Assembly: GCF_037101375.1 (NCBI RefSeq)
Contig: NZ_AP029019.1
Span: 1,798,001-1,862,000 of the forward strand
Direction: 5' to 3'
Source: Acidovorax sp. DW039
Lineage (GTDB): Bacteria > Pseudomonadota > Gammaproteobacteria > Burkholderiales > Burkholderiaceae_C
DNA length: 64,000 bases
Made by a program: the position numbers and the translations under genes. The notes below the pieces were generated by a model. The model was not told the origin of the DNA. It worked only from the letters and a program-made list of their open reading frames with translations, and ran no database searches. Of this stretch, positions 54,025 through 62,635 are shown in pieces; the stretch's first letter is position 1; each line of letters opens with the position of its first letter.

Positions 54025-54876
54025 ATGACCTTGAGCTACTCCGTCCCCTCGTCGCTGGAATACTTTGCCAGCCTGGTGCAAAGCGATGAGCACTTTCCAT
54101 TGCTCGAAGCGGCTGCCAGCATCGCCCAGGACGAGTATCCCGAGCTGGATGTGCAGCAATTGCTGAGCGACGTGGACCAGCTACAGGCCCGCATTCGCAG
54201 GCGCTTGGCGGTAGATGCACCGTCCCTGCAGCGCCTGCACATGCTCAACCAGTTTTTCTTCTCTGATCTGGGCTTCGCCGGCAACGTCAACAACTATTAC
54301 GACCCGGAGAACAGCTATCTCAATGCCGTCCTGCGCACGCGGCGCGGCATTCCCATCAGCTTGGCTGTGTTGTGGATGGAGCTGGCGCAGGGGCTGGGCC
54401 TGCATGTTAGGGGGGTGGGTTTTCCGGGCCACTTCATGGTGAAGGTGCTGCTGCCCAAAGGTCAGGTCGTGATGGACCCGACCAATGGCCAGTCGCTCAG
54501 CCGCGAAGATTTGTCCGAGCGTCTGGAGCCCTACAAACGCCAAAACGGACTGGTGGACGACTACGACGTACCGCTGGGTCTGTACCTGCAGGCGGCTACG
54601 CCGCGCGACATCATCGCCCGCATGCTGCGCAATCTCAAAGAGGTACACCGCTCACAGCAGGACTGGCAGCGTCTGACGGCGGTATTGGACCGGTTGATCA
54701 TCCTTTCGCCCACCACTTGGGGCGAGCGGCGCGACCGAGGGCTTGCCCATGCCGAGCTGGGCAACGCGAAGGAGGCCGTGCTGGATCTGGAAGCCTACCT
54801 TGCCCATGCTGAAGATGGGCTGGACGTAGACATGGTTTCTGACCGCCTCAACGCCCTGCGCCGCTCGCTGAATTGA
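54025..54876 (+). CDS. SirB1-like transglutaminase/TPR protein
   Basis: A 283-residue cytosolic protein. The central transglutaminase-like fold includes LNQFFFSDLGFAGN, TRRGIPISLAVLWMELAQ and VGFPGHFMVK. A C-terminal TPR-like segment (about residues 215-280) follows. SirB1-family proteins are widespread but their role is unclear. It lies after murJ and is convergent with the ParB-like gene. Confidence 0.9.
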   Translation: MTLSYSVPSSLEYFASLVQSDEHFPLLEAAASIAQDEYPELDVQQLLSDVDQLQARIRRRLAVDAPSLQRLHMLNQFFFSDLGFAGNVNNYYDPENSYLNAVLRTRRGIPISLAVLWMELAQGLGLHVRGVGFPGHFMVKVLLPKGQVVMDPTNGQSLSREDLSERLEPYKRQNGLVDDYDVPLGLYLQAATPRDIIARMLRNLKEVHRSQQDWQRLTAVLDRLIILSPTTWGERRDRGLAHAELGNAKEAVLDLEAYLAHAEDGLDVDMVSDRLNALRRSLN

Positions 54877-54891
54877 GGCGAGTCTTCGGTT

Positions 54892-55788
54892 TCAAAAGGG
54901 CTGGCCGTCGTCCTGGCCCAGTTGGGCTTGCAGCTGCGCTACCTGGCGACGCAGCGCATCGTTCTCGGCAGTCAGTTCGGCCACGCGGGCGCGCAGGCTT
55001 TCAACCGTTTCAGTACCTTGCGTCCCGGCTGCATGGGCGGCCGTTGCGGCGCTGCCTTCGGCGGCATCGGTGGAAGCGGCCGTTTCTTCACGGGCTTTGC
55101 GCTTGGCTTCACGCACCCGCTTGGCGGCTTGCTTCAGCTCATCCTTGCCTGCCGTGGCGGCAGCCACCTGTTCTTCCGCAGGCAGCGTGGCCACGGCAGC
55201 GGCAGCGTTGAGCGAAATGGTTCCGGATTTGACGGCAGCGACCAGTTCAGGCGCAGCCTGCTTCTGGATTTTTTCGATCATGACCACCTGACTGCTGCTC
55301 AGCCGTGCAGCGCGGGCAATGGCTTCGCGGCTGCTCAGGTCATCGGCCGGAATGGTGGCCGTGGTGGCAGTGGCCGCATTCGCTGAGGAGGGTTCGCCAC
55401 CATCGTCGGCAGGTGTCTCGTCGGCAGGTGCCTTGGCTACAAACTCCGCTGCGGCCCGTGCACGTCGCTCAGACACGATTTCGCGTTTGCGCAAGGCCAG
55501 CACGCCACGCTGGAAGTCAGACACGCTACGGCGGCCCAGGTGCTGGTCGATCATCCAGAGGTACACATCCTCCATGGACTGAAAACGTGTGTTCTGCACG
55601 GTCTGAAAAGGCAGGCCATGCTTTTGGCAAATGCCGTAGCGGTTGTGCCCATCCACCAGGATGTCACCCCACAGCACCAGGGCATCACGGCAGCCCTCCG
55701 CCAGGATGCTGCGTTCCAGAGCATCGTGTTCTTCGGGGGTGAGTGGGTCGATGTAGGCTTTGAGTTCTTCTTTGACGACGATGTTCAT
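54892..55788 (-). CDS. ParB N-terminal-domain protein, chromosomal orphan
   Basis: A 298-residue protein with a ParB/Spo0J-type nuclease-fold domain. VDGHNRYGIC near residues 47-56 corresponds to the family R/H motif. A helical segment around residues 160-175 (SREAIARAARLSSSQV) may be the DNA-binding helix-turn-helix. An alanine-rich middle and a C-terminal coiled coil (about 265-295) follow. No ParA partner is near, so it is not a normal partition pair. It may be a transcription regulator or a relic of a mobile element. Confidence 0.78.
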   Translation of the reverse strand: MNIVVKEELKAYIDPLTPEEHDALERSILAEGCRDALVLWGDILVDGHNRYGICQKHGLPFQTVQNTRFQSMEDVYLWMIDQHLGRRSVSDFQRGVLALRKREIVSERRARAAAEFVAKAPADETPADDGGEPSSANAATATTATIPADDLSSREAIARAARLSSSQVVMIEKIQKQAAPELVAAVKSGTISLNAAAAVATLPAEEQVAAATAGKDELKQAAKRVREAKRKAREETAASTDAAEGSAATAAHAAGTQGTETVESLRARVAELTAENDALRRQVAQLQAQLGQDDGQPF

Positions 55789-55860
55789 GGTGCGGCGGGG
55801 AGTGCTCCCCAGTCTTCAATGCAGGCAGGGGCGGCATTGTAGTGGGGCGCTTTGGCCGCA

Positions 55861-56970
55861 CTATTTGTCCCGTGTGCTGCGCAGCGCCAGCCAGCCCGCA
55901 ACTGCGGTAAAGACGGCAAGGATGCAGACCACCACCCAGAAGCCGTGTTCGCTGCTGGCCAGCGGAATGCCTCCCACGTTCATGCCCAGCAGGCCCGTCA
56001 GGATGTTGATGGGCAGGACCAGCACCGTCACCACCGTCAGCACAAACAGGCTGCGGCTGTTGGCCTCCTGCACGCTGGCTGCCAGTTCTTCCTGTAGCAG
56101 CTTGATGCGTTCCTGAAGCCCCTGCATGTCGCGCAACACCACAGAGAACTCTTCGGTGGAGTCCCGCAGTTCCTGCACATCGTCCGCTCCCATCCATACA
56201 GGCGGGTGTTGCAGCAGGCGAAAGAGTGCCGCAGGCTCAGGCGCCAGCAGCCGCTGCAGGCGCACCAGCAGCCTGCGCAGCACGCCCAGGCGGGCGCGTT
56301 TGTGGTTGAGCCGCCCGGCGAGCAATTCGTCTTCAATGCTGTCGATGCGCTGCGTCACCCCCCGCACGATATCGACCAGGCCCGCAGCCTGGGTGCGCAT
56401 CAACTGCTCCAGCAAGGCTACGCTGGAGCGTGGGGCCTGGCCGTTGCGCACGGCGGTGCGCAAGGCATCTACGGACCTGAGCGGGTGGACACGCGCAGTC
56501 ACCACCAGATGGGGCAGCACGCAGATCCACAGGGTGGCAATGTCGAAGGGCTCGAAGGCAAAGTCAAAGTGTGCATCGTTGAGAACACCCATCAATGCAT
56601 CGTCGTCACGCTCAATGCGGGTGGAATAGGAGCTTTCGCGCAGTGCCTCAAAAAAAGTGTCGGGTAACGGTGCATGGCGCTGCATCCAGCGTATGGCATG
56701 CGCATGTGCCAGATTGAAATGCAGCCACAGAAAAGGTGCCGTGTCTCCATCTGACGGCAGGGCGGTGGAACTTGGCGGCCCATCGGCCTGCAATCCCAAG
56801 CCCGGCTCCACGTGAGCGCGAACCCGCTGTTGGTCCAGCCAATGCGAGGCCTCATCGCAGTCCAGCGCCTGCGGAGTGGGGCCGTGGCCTATGAGGTAAC
56901 CGCAGATCAGACCGGCAGCATCCCCTCCATAGCTGCCAGGGGAGGAGGGCGCTGGGGCGGTGTGGCTCAT
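55861..56970 (-). CDS. CorA-family metal transporter, ZntB-like
   Basis: A 369-residue inner-membrane protein. The large cytosolic domain is helical with a long helix (about residues 220-300). Two C-terminal membrane segments surround the channel motif GMNVGGIP, which is the ZntB form of the CorA GMN motif. It likely transports zinc or another divalent cation, with direction not certain. Start was placed at 56970 (MSHTAPAP); an in-frame ATG lies further upstream. It diverges from ppk2. Confidence 0.9.
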   Translation of the reverse strand: MSHTAPAPSSPGSYGGDAAGLICGYLIGHGPTPQALDCDEASHWLDQQRVRAHVEPGLGLQADGPPSSTALPSDGDTAPFLWLHFNLAHAHAIRWMQRHAPLPDTFFEALRESSYSTRIERDDDALMGVLNDAHFDFAFEPFDIATLWICVLPHLVVTARVHPLRSVDALRTAVRNGQAPRSSVALLEQLMRTQAAGLVDIVRGVTQRIDSIEDELLAGRLNHKRARLGVLRRLLVRLQRLLAPEPAALFRLLQHPPVWMGADDVQELRDSTEEFSVVLRDMQGLQERIKLLQEELAASVQEANSRSLFVLTVVTVLVLPINILTGLLGMNVGGIPLASSEHGFWVVVCILAVFTAVAGWLALRSTRDK

Positions 56971-57130
56971 GGAGGACGTAAAACAGTGGCTGAAAATTCG
57001 GCATGCAAGTTTCACCTGCATGGGGTGCGCAGTGCTGGATGCAAGCTCTGACGCAAGTGCCCGATGGTGCTGGTTTCGTGTGACCAATTCGTGACGTTTT
57101 GATGGCTGTCATCGCTTTGTCACCTCAGGG

Positions 57131-58084
57131 GTGCAGGATGTGCAGCATCTTTTTGCTTCACTGACTGCCATGCTCCAGAACGCACCGTTCGACGCCCAAG
57201 ACCTGATGCAGCGCATCGCCAACGACCTGATTGACAGCTATGACGAAGAGCTGGAACTGGAAATTGAGGACCGCAATGTGGACGAGGACGGCGATCTGGT
57301 CGCCACCGACAAGCTAGAGCGGCAGCGTTACTTTAAAGAGCTGTTTCGGCTGCAGGGCGAGTTGGTCAAGCTGCAGGACTGGGTGCAGCACAGCCGCCAG
57401 AAGGTGGTCATCCTTTTTGAGGGGCGGGACGCTGCAGGCAAAGGGGGCGTCATCAAGCGCATCACCCAGCGGCTCAATCCCCGCGTGGCACGCGTGGCGG
57501 CTCTGCCCGCACCCAATGACCGGGAGCGTACGCAGTGGTACTTCCAGCGCTATGTGGCCCATTTGCCTGCGGCTGGGGAGATCGTGCTGTTTGACCGCAG
57601 CTGGTACAACCGCGCCGGGGTGGAGCGGGTGATGGGCTTCTGTACCGACGACGAGTACGAAGAGTTCTTCCGCACGGTGCCCGAGTTTGAAAAGATGCTG
57701 GTGCGCTCTGGCATCAAGCTGGTCAAGTACTGGTTCTCCATCACCGATGAAGAGCAGCATCTGCGCTTCCTGGGCCGCATCCATGACCCACTCAAGCAGT
57801 GGAAGCTCAGCCCCATGGATCTGGAAAGCCGGGTGCGCTGGGAGGCCTACACCAAGGCCAAGGAAATCATGCTGGAGCGCACCCACATCCCTGAAGCGCC
57901 CTGGTGGGTGGTACAGGCAGTAGACAAGAAGAAGGCGCGCCTCAATTGCATTCACCACCTGCTGGGCCAGTTGCCTTACCAGGAAGTGCCGCATGATCCA
58001 GTCGTATTGCCCGAACGGGTGCGCAACCCTGAGTACTTCCGCCAGCCCGTGCCCGAGTCGATGTACGTTCCTGCGATTTATTGA
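57131..58084 (+). CDS. ppk2: Polyphosphate kinase 2
   Basis: A 317-residue P-loop kinase that uses polyphosphate to phosphorylate nucleoside phosphates (or the reverse). Walker A is EGRDAAGKGG near residue 99 and the Walker B/lid region includes DRSWYNRAGVERVMGF. An acidic N-terminal segment precedes the catalytic core. Start is GTG at 57131 (MQDVQHLF); an ATG at 57170 is an alternative. It fits the single-domain class I length. Confidence 0.95.
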   Translation: MQDVQHLFASLTAMLQNAPFDAQDLMQRIANDLIDSYDEELELEIEDRNVDEDGDLVATDKLERQRYFKELFRLQGELVKLQDWVQHSRQKVVILFEGRDAAGKGGVIKRITQRLNPRVARVAALPAPNDRERTQWYFQRYVAHLPAAGEIVLFDRSWYNRAGVERVMGFCTDDEYEEFFRTVPEFEKMLVRSGIKLVKYWFSITDEEQHLRFLGRIHDPLKQWKLSPMDLESRVRWEAYTKAKEIMLERTHIPEAPWWVVQAVDKKKARLNCIHHLLGQLPYQEVPHDPVVLPERVRNPEYFRQPVPESMYVPAIY

Positions 58085-58123
58085 GAGCCAGAAAGGCGCC
58101 TGTCCTGGGCTTCTCGCGGGTGT

Positions 58124-59146
58124 CTACGAGGCGCTTTGAGAGGGCGTGCCGCCCTTGCCAAACTGGTGCCAAGCGCGGCGCAGTTGCGTGTCCGAGTTGA
58201 AGCCGGCCATTTCGGCAGCCCGTGTCACGCTGTGGCCCGCGCGCAGTGCAGCCTCTGCCACCGCCAGGCGGATGCGGCGCAGGTATTGCAGTGGGGCAAT
58301 GCCCGCATGCTCCAGAAACAGCCGGTTGAGGTGGCGCTCTGACGTATGCGCAATCTGTGCCATGGCAGGTACGCTCCAGGGGGCTTGCGGTTGTTGGGCG
58401 ATTGCGTCCTGCACGCGGTGCAATGCAGGATGCAAGTGATTGCGGTGGTGCAGAAACGGTGAGAACTCCGGGTCGTCAGGCCCGCGACGCAGTGCCACCA
58501 CCATGGTCTGTGCCACTTGAGCTGCCAGTGCAGGGCTGCAATGCTGCGAGATGCGGTGCAGCATCAGATCGATGCCTGTGGTGACGCCTGCGCTGCTGTG
58601 AATGGGACCATCTGCCACAAACACCCGATTGGTAGCCACGTCGCAGCGGGGCTCTACCTGTGCCAGTTCATCCAGATGCTGGTGGTGGGTGGTGGCCCGG
58701 CGGCCCGCCAGCAGGCCCGCATGTGCCGCCAGAACCGAACCCGCGCAGATGGTGACCAGTTCGGTGCGTCCAGGGGCCAGGCGCAGGCCCCTGAGCCAGT
58801 GCAGCAGGTGCCGAGCATCCGCTGTGTCCACATCAATACGCTGTCCGGGCAACCCGATCAGCACGACCCATGCGGGTTCAGGCAGGGTGGCAGGGAGCGG
58901 CTCCAGCCCCTGCAGCATCACTCCCACAGACGTGGAGGCCTGTGGCGATGGCCCTGCAAAGTGCTGCACAAAGGGGGCGCTGCGGCCCTGCTGAAGGCTG
59001 ATCTGGTTGGCAATGCGCAGCGCTTCGGCTGGCCCTGCCCAGTCCAGCACCAGGCTGCCATGCAGCAGGATGAAATACACGTGCGCGGCTGCACCGTGGG
59101 TTGCGGGTGCCAACTGCCCGGGGTGTGAAATGTCTGCGGTGCTCAA
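58124..59146 (-). CDS. GlxA-family AraC-type transcriptional regulator
   Basis: A 340-residue regulator. The N-terminal half is a DJ-1/PfpI-like domain with Cys in TICAGSVLAAHAGLLAGRRATTHH. The C-terminal half is an AraC helix-turn-helix domain, including HTSERHLNRLFLEHAG and AAEMAGFNSDTQLRRAWHQF. It is the last gene of the four-gene minus-strand operon and overlaps the DJ-1/PfpI gene by 4 bp. It probably controls this operon in response to a small molecule. Confidence 0.92.
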   Translation of the reverse strand: MSTADISHPGQLAPATHGAAAHVYFILLHGSLVLDWAGPAEALRIANQISLQQGRSAPFVQHFAGPSPQASTSVGVMLQGLEPLPATLPEPAWVVLIGLPGQRIDVDTADARHLLHWLRGLRLAPGRTELVTICAGSVLAAHAGLLAGRRATTHHQHLDELAQVEPRCDVATNRVFVADGPIHSSAGVTTGIDLMLHRISQHCSPALAAQVAQTMVVALRRGPDDPEFSPFLHHRNHLHPALHRVQDAIAQQPQAPWSVPAMAQIAHTSERHLNRLFLEHAGIAPLQYLRRIRLAVAEAALRAGHSVTRAAEMAGFNSDTQLRRAWHQFGKGGTPSQSAS

Positions 59147-59808
59147 GGCAAAGGGTTCCAGGGGGTGTCCATCTGGCGTGCGGTGCGCTCTGCCAGTGCC
59201 GGGCCTGCCAGTCGGCTGACCAGGTGGAGGCTCATGTCAATGCCTGCACTGATGCCTGCGGAGGTCACCAGAGAGCCCTGGTCCACCCACCGCACGTGCT
59301 CCTGCACGTCCAGCATGGGGTATTGCGCTCGCAGGTCCGCCAAGTCTTCCCAGTGGGTGGTAACAGTTCCGCCGCGCAGCACGCCTGCTGCCGCAAGGAT
59401 AAAGGCCCCCGTGCAGACCGATGCAGTGAGTTGCGCCGACTGGCTGGAACGGGCCACCCATTCCCGGGTCTGTGCACAGGCAGCGGCTGCATCCACCACG
59501 CCACCGGGCACGATGAGCACATCGGGCGCTGGGGCATGGTCAAAGTCAGCATCTGGTACGACCTGCAGCCCTGCCCGGGCGCGCACCGGGGCCAGACTGC
59601 GGGCCACGCACTGCACCTGGAAGAGGGGCGGACTCCCCGCTGACTGCCTTTGATGCATGCGGGTGGCAGCGGTGAACACTTCATAAGGGCCACCCAGGTC
59701 CAGAACTTCAATGTTGTCAAACACCAGGATGCTCACCTGCAAGGTGCGCTGGGGGGCGGCAAATGTCGGGTCGGTGGGATGGCGGTACGGGTTGGCAGGC
59801 AGGGACAT
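59143..59808 (-). CDS. DJ-1/PfpI family protein
   Basis: A 221-residue single-domain protein of the DJ-1/PfpI superfamily. The nucleophile elbow is ASVCTGAFILAAAGVL, with Cys near residue 130, and GGPYEVFTAATR and a terminal helix follow the family. It resembles isonitrile-hydratase-like or GlxA-type N-terminal domains without a helix-turn-helix. It may be an enzyme of the adjacent hydrolase pathway. Overlap with the regulator gene (ATGA) indicates coupling. Confidence 0.88.
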   Translation of the reverse strand: MSLPANPYRHPTDPTFAAPQRTLQVSILVFDNIEVLDLGGPYEVFTAATRMHQRQSAGSPPLFQVQCVARSLAPVRARAGLQVVPDADFDHAPAPDVLIVPGGVVDAAAACAQTREWVARSSQSAQLTASVCTGAFILAAAGVLRGGTVTTHWEDLADLRAQYPMLDVQEHVRWVDQGSLVTSAGISAGIDMSLHLVSRLAGPALAERTARQMDTPWNPLP

Positions 59809-59840
59809 GGGCGTCTTTCAATGGGGGCGGGCAGAGCGGC

Positions 59841-60608
59841 TCACTGCGCTTCAAATACATAGCGGGGATAAGTGTGGCGCGCTTGTTGGGCGGCAGACAA
59901 GTCGATATCTACCGTGCAGAAAGGCGCTTGGGCGGTGGTGCGTGCCAGCAATGCGCCGTCGGGGTCTATCACCCAGCCCGCACCGCCATAAGTGCCGTGC
60001 TCATCCACGCGGTTGGAAGACAGGCTGAATGCCCCCGCACGCGCCGCCGCCACGGTGCCCATGGCCAGCCATTTTTCGACTGTGGCGCGGGCTGTGGCAC
60101 GCGGGGTGATGATGGCTTGCACGCCTTGCTGGGCATAGCTGGCAAATGTGTCCAGAGCCCATAGCTCCGTGCAGATGTTGATGGCCATGGAATGGTCTGC
60201 AATATCGAGCGGCGGGAACGTGGCGTCACCGCGGTCAAACCATCGTGCTTCCCACCCTCCTGGCTCGTCGGGCAGGTAGAACTTGCGGCGCAGCCGCTGG
60301 TAGCCCCGCTGGGGCGTCCAGGCAAAACCCTCGTTGAATGGGCGACCACCGTCGGTCACAGGGCGTGCTCCCACCACACAGGCCACGCCAAGTTCTGGCA
60401 GACGCTGCATCCAGGCGTCGGTTTGTGCCACAGCGTCGTCCCAGCGTTGGGGGTCAAAGCGCTCGGCTTCCCACAGCGGTTCCACAAAGGCAAATTCGGG
60501 CAGTACCAGCAGATCGGGCTGTGCTTGCCTGGAGTGTTCACACAGGCTGTGCCATGCCGGTGCCAAGTTTGCAGGCTGGCTGGGCAGTTCGCAGACGGTG
60601 ACTCGCAT
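59841..60608 (-). CDS. Carbon-nitrogen hydrolase (nitrilase superfamily)
   Basis: A 255-residue enzyme of the nitrilase/amidase fold. The catalytic triad is visible as Glu in LVLPEFAFVEPL, Lys in YQRLRRKFYLPDE, and Cys in ICTELWAL. It hydrolyses an amide or nitrile. The start at 60608 (MRVTVCELP) was chosen, 17 bp after the isochorismatase-like gene. Substrate is not known. Confidence 0.9.
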   Translation of the reverse strand: MRVTVCELPSQPANLAPAWHSLCEHSRQAQPDLLVLPEFAFVEPLWEAERFDPQRWDDAVAQTDAWMQRLPELGVACVVGARPVTDGGRPFNEGFAWTPQRGYQRLRRKFYLPDEPGGWEARWFDRGDATFPPLDIADHSMAINICTELWALDTFASYAQQGVQAIITPRATARATVEKWLAMGTVAAARAGAFSLSSNRVDEHGTYGGAGWVIDPDGALLARTTAQAPFCTVDIDLSAAQQARHTYPRYVFEAQ

Positions 60609-60625
60609 GAGGGTACTCCCGGCCA

Positions 60626-61177
60626 TTAAGTCTGCAGTGCCTGTGCCACGGTGCACAGCGTGGCAAAGCGGCCTTGCAGCACAGTGGCAGTGCGCGTCTT
60701 GATGTCCTGCGCCTTCAGTACCTGCCCATCGGGTTGCACCATGTCCCAGGTGTGGGTGGCCTCGGTCACGTAGTCCACCTTCCAGCCCAGGTCCGAAGCG
60801 TGCCGTGCGGTGGTCTCGCAGCATTGCTCGGTGCGGATGCCGCTGATGATGATCTTGCCAATGCCCTGGCGCACAAGCCACACGTCCAGGCCCGTGCCTA
60901 CCAAGGCACTGTGGCGTGATTTGGTAAAAGTGGCGGCTGCCTCAAAGTGGACAAGTCCTTGCAGGGGGCGCACATGGCCCGAGGCCTGCGCAAAGGGGTT
61001 CTCAGGGTTGTCCGGCCCATCCGCATGAAACACCCGTACCACCGGAATCTGCCTGGCTTGGCAGCCTTCGATCAGCGCATTCTGGGCGGCGAGGTAATCC
61101 GCCAGACCCGCCTCGTTGAAAAAGGGGCGGTGGCGGAAGGATTCTTGAACATCGATCACTATCAGACAGGAATTCAT
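60626..61177 (-). CDS. Isochorismatase-family cysteine hydrolase
   Basis: A 183-residue enzyme of the isochorismatase/nicotinamidase fold. The catalytic Asp (D9 in VIDVQESF), Lys in FTKSRHSAL and Cys in RTEQCCETTARHA are present. It probably cleaves an amide such as a nicotinamide- or carbamate-like substrate. It heads the four-gene operon. No promoter is clear upstream, where a 312-bp gap contains a palindromic repeat. Confidence 0.92.
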   Translation of the reverse strand: MNSCLIVIDVQESFRHRPFFNEAGLADYLAAQNALIEGCQARQIPVVRVFHADGPDNPENPFAQASGHVRPLQGLVHFEAAATFTKSRHSALVGTGLDVWLVRQGIGKIIISGIRTEQCCETTARHASDLGWKVDYVTEATHTWDMVQPDGQVLKAQDIKTRTATVLQGRFATLCTVAQALQT

Positions 61178-61489
61178 GGTGCTGCTCTCAAAGTGGAGGG
61201 GGAATGACCATGATTGTGCGAGGCAGGTCTGAATGCCGCTGCACCTGTGACAGACAGGAATCCATCATTTTCAGACATTGTGCACCGCATGCTGTTCACG
61301 CTTCATGCCGGGATGGGGCCTGCCCAATCAGCACACCATGGATGCAGCGCGTAACCATGATGGATGCCAACCATCCTTGCCTGCAAAGAGTGGGTGAAGG
61401 AAGAGCTAATTCAAGTCCTGGCGCTTATGGATAAAGCGCAGGAAGCTATGAATTTGATAGTGAACTGTTGGCGGCTCAGAGTGAGCTGA
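61178..61489. other. Gap between the hydrolase operon and AI-2E-type gene
   Basis: A 312-bp stretch with no gene I can support. It contains copy 10 of the dispersed palindromic repeat at 61409-61461; I see nothing else of note. Confidence 0.6.
61409..61461 (-). repeat. Dispersed palindromic repeat, copy 10
   Basis: TCAAGTCCTGGCGCTTATGG, ATAAAGCGCAGGAAGCTATG, then AATTTGATAG match the family in reverse orientation. It lies between the hydrolase operon and the permease gene. Confidence 0.8.
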
Positions 61490-62617
61490 TCACACCAGCC
61501 GGGCTGCCACCAGTTCTTTTTTGAGGTAGGCGTAGAACAAGGGCGCTGCCACAAGCCCTGCGGGCCCGAAGACAGCTTCGGCCACAAACATCACACTCAG
61601 CAGCTCCCACACTCCCATCTGTGTGCGCTGCCCCACCACCTTGGCATTGATGACGTATTCCGCCTTGTGGATGAGGATCAGAAACGCCAGGCAAGCCGCG
61701 GCAGCCATGGGCGACACGGACAGGCCCACGATGGTCATCACCACATTGCACAGCAGGTTGCCCACAATGGGAACCAGCCCCGCCACAAACGTGAAGGTGA
61801 TCAGCACGGGGGTGTAAGGCAGTGTCATGCCCCACAGTGGCAACACAAACAGCAGGAACAGCGCCGTCAGCAAGGTGTTGAAGGCCGCAATCCAGAACTG
61901 TGCCGCCACAATCTGGCGGAAGGCTTCGCCAAACAGCGTGATGCGCACAGCGAGTTGTTGGGCCAGGGGCCCGAGAGAGGGCTTGGTCTGCCTTACGGCA
62001 GCCAGCGAGCCAATGAGCAGACCCACATAGGCAAACAGCACGCTGCCCAGCCAGGCGCGCCCCGCCATGGCCAGTGCCCCGGCTTTGGCGCCCAGGTAGC
62101 TGGCGATAAAGCGCTGGATTTCAGCCGCTCCTTCTGGAAGGTGCGCCGCCATGTCCGCAGGCAGCTTGAGGCGCAATTCCAGCACCGTGCGCGCCATGTA
62201 GTTCAGCAGCTCGCGGTATTGCTGGGGTGCATCGACCAGATAGCCGCGGGAGTGCGTGAGCCCTATGGCCAACAGAGCCAGAGGCATCAGCATCACGATG
62301 GCGGCTGCGGTTACCTCGGCGGCGCGTGGGGTGGTGCGCTGCCCTCCTGCGGGTCGCTTCAAGCGGTGCAGCGCCCCGGTGATCCACCCTGTCAGTGCAC
62401 GGGTGAGCAAGAAACCCAGGCAAACGCACAACAACCCGGGCAGCAGTCCCCGCCACATCACCAGCAGCAACGTGGCCGCTACCAGCAAATAGCTGGCCAG
62501 CACCACCCCTGAGAGCGGTGCCCAGCGAAGCGAAGGGGAGGGGGCCGGTGGTGGCGGGTAGCTGGTGAGTGCCGTCGATGGCTCAGGAGGCAGTGCGGGG
62601 GGCTGGTGCTGCGCCAT
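61490..62617 (-). CDS. AI-2E exporter (PerM) family transporter
   Basis: A 375-residue inner-membrane protein with about seven or eight membrane segments and a proline-rich N-terminal tail of about 35 residues. The central region ILIT-x-FV-x-GLVPIVGNLLCNV and the later KAEYVINAKVVGQRTQM match the AI-2E/UPF0118 family. Members transport diverse solutes, so the substrate is unknown. It is 18 bp downstream of purM on the same strand. Confidence 0.88.
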   Translation of the reverse strand: MAQHQPPALPPEPSTALTSYPPPPAPSPSLRWAPLSGVVLASYLLVAATLLLVMWRGLLPGLLCVCLGFLLTRALTGWITGALHRLKRPAGGQRTTPRAAEVTAAAIVMLMPLALLAIGLTHSRGYLVDAPQQYRELLNYMARTVLELRLKLPADMAAHLPEGAAEIQRFIASYLGAKAGALAMAGRAWLGSVLFAYVGLLIGSLAAVRQTKPSLGPLAQQLAVRITLFGEAFRQIVAAQFWIAAFNTLLTALFLLFVLPLWGMTLPYTPVLITFTFVAGLVPIVGNLLCNVVMTIVGLSVSPMAAAACLAFLILIHKAEYVINAKVVGQRTQMGVWELLSVMFVAEAVFGPAGLVAAPLFYAYLKKELVAARLV

Positions 62618-62635
62618 GCGAGGGTGGGCTCAAAC

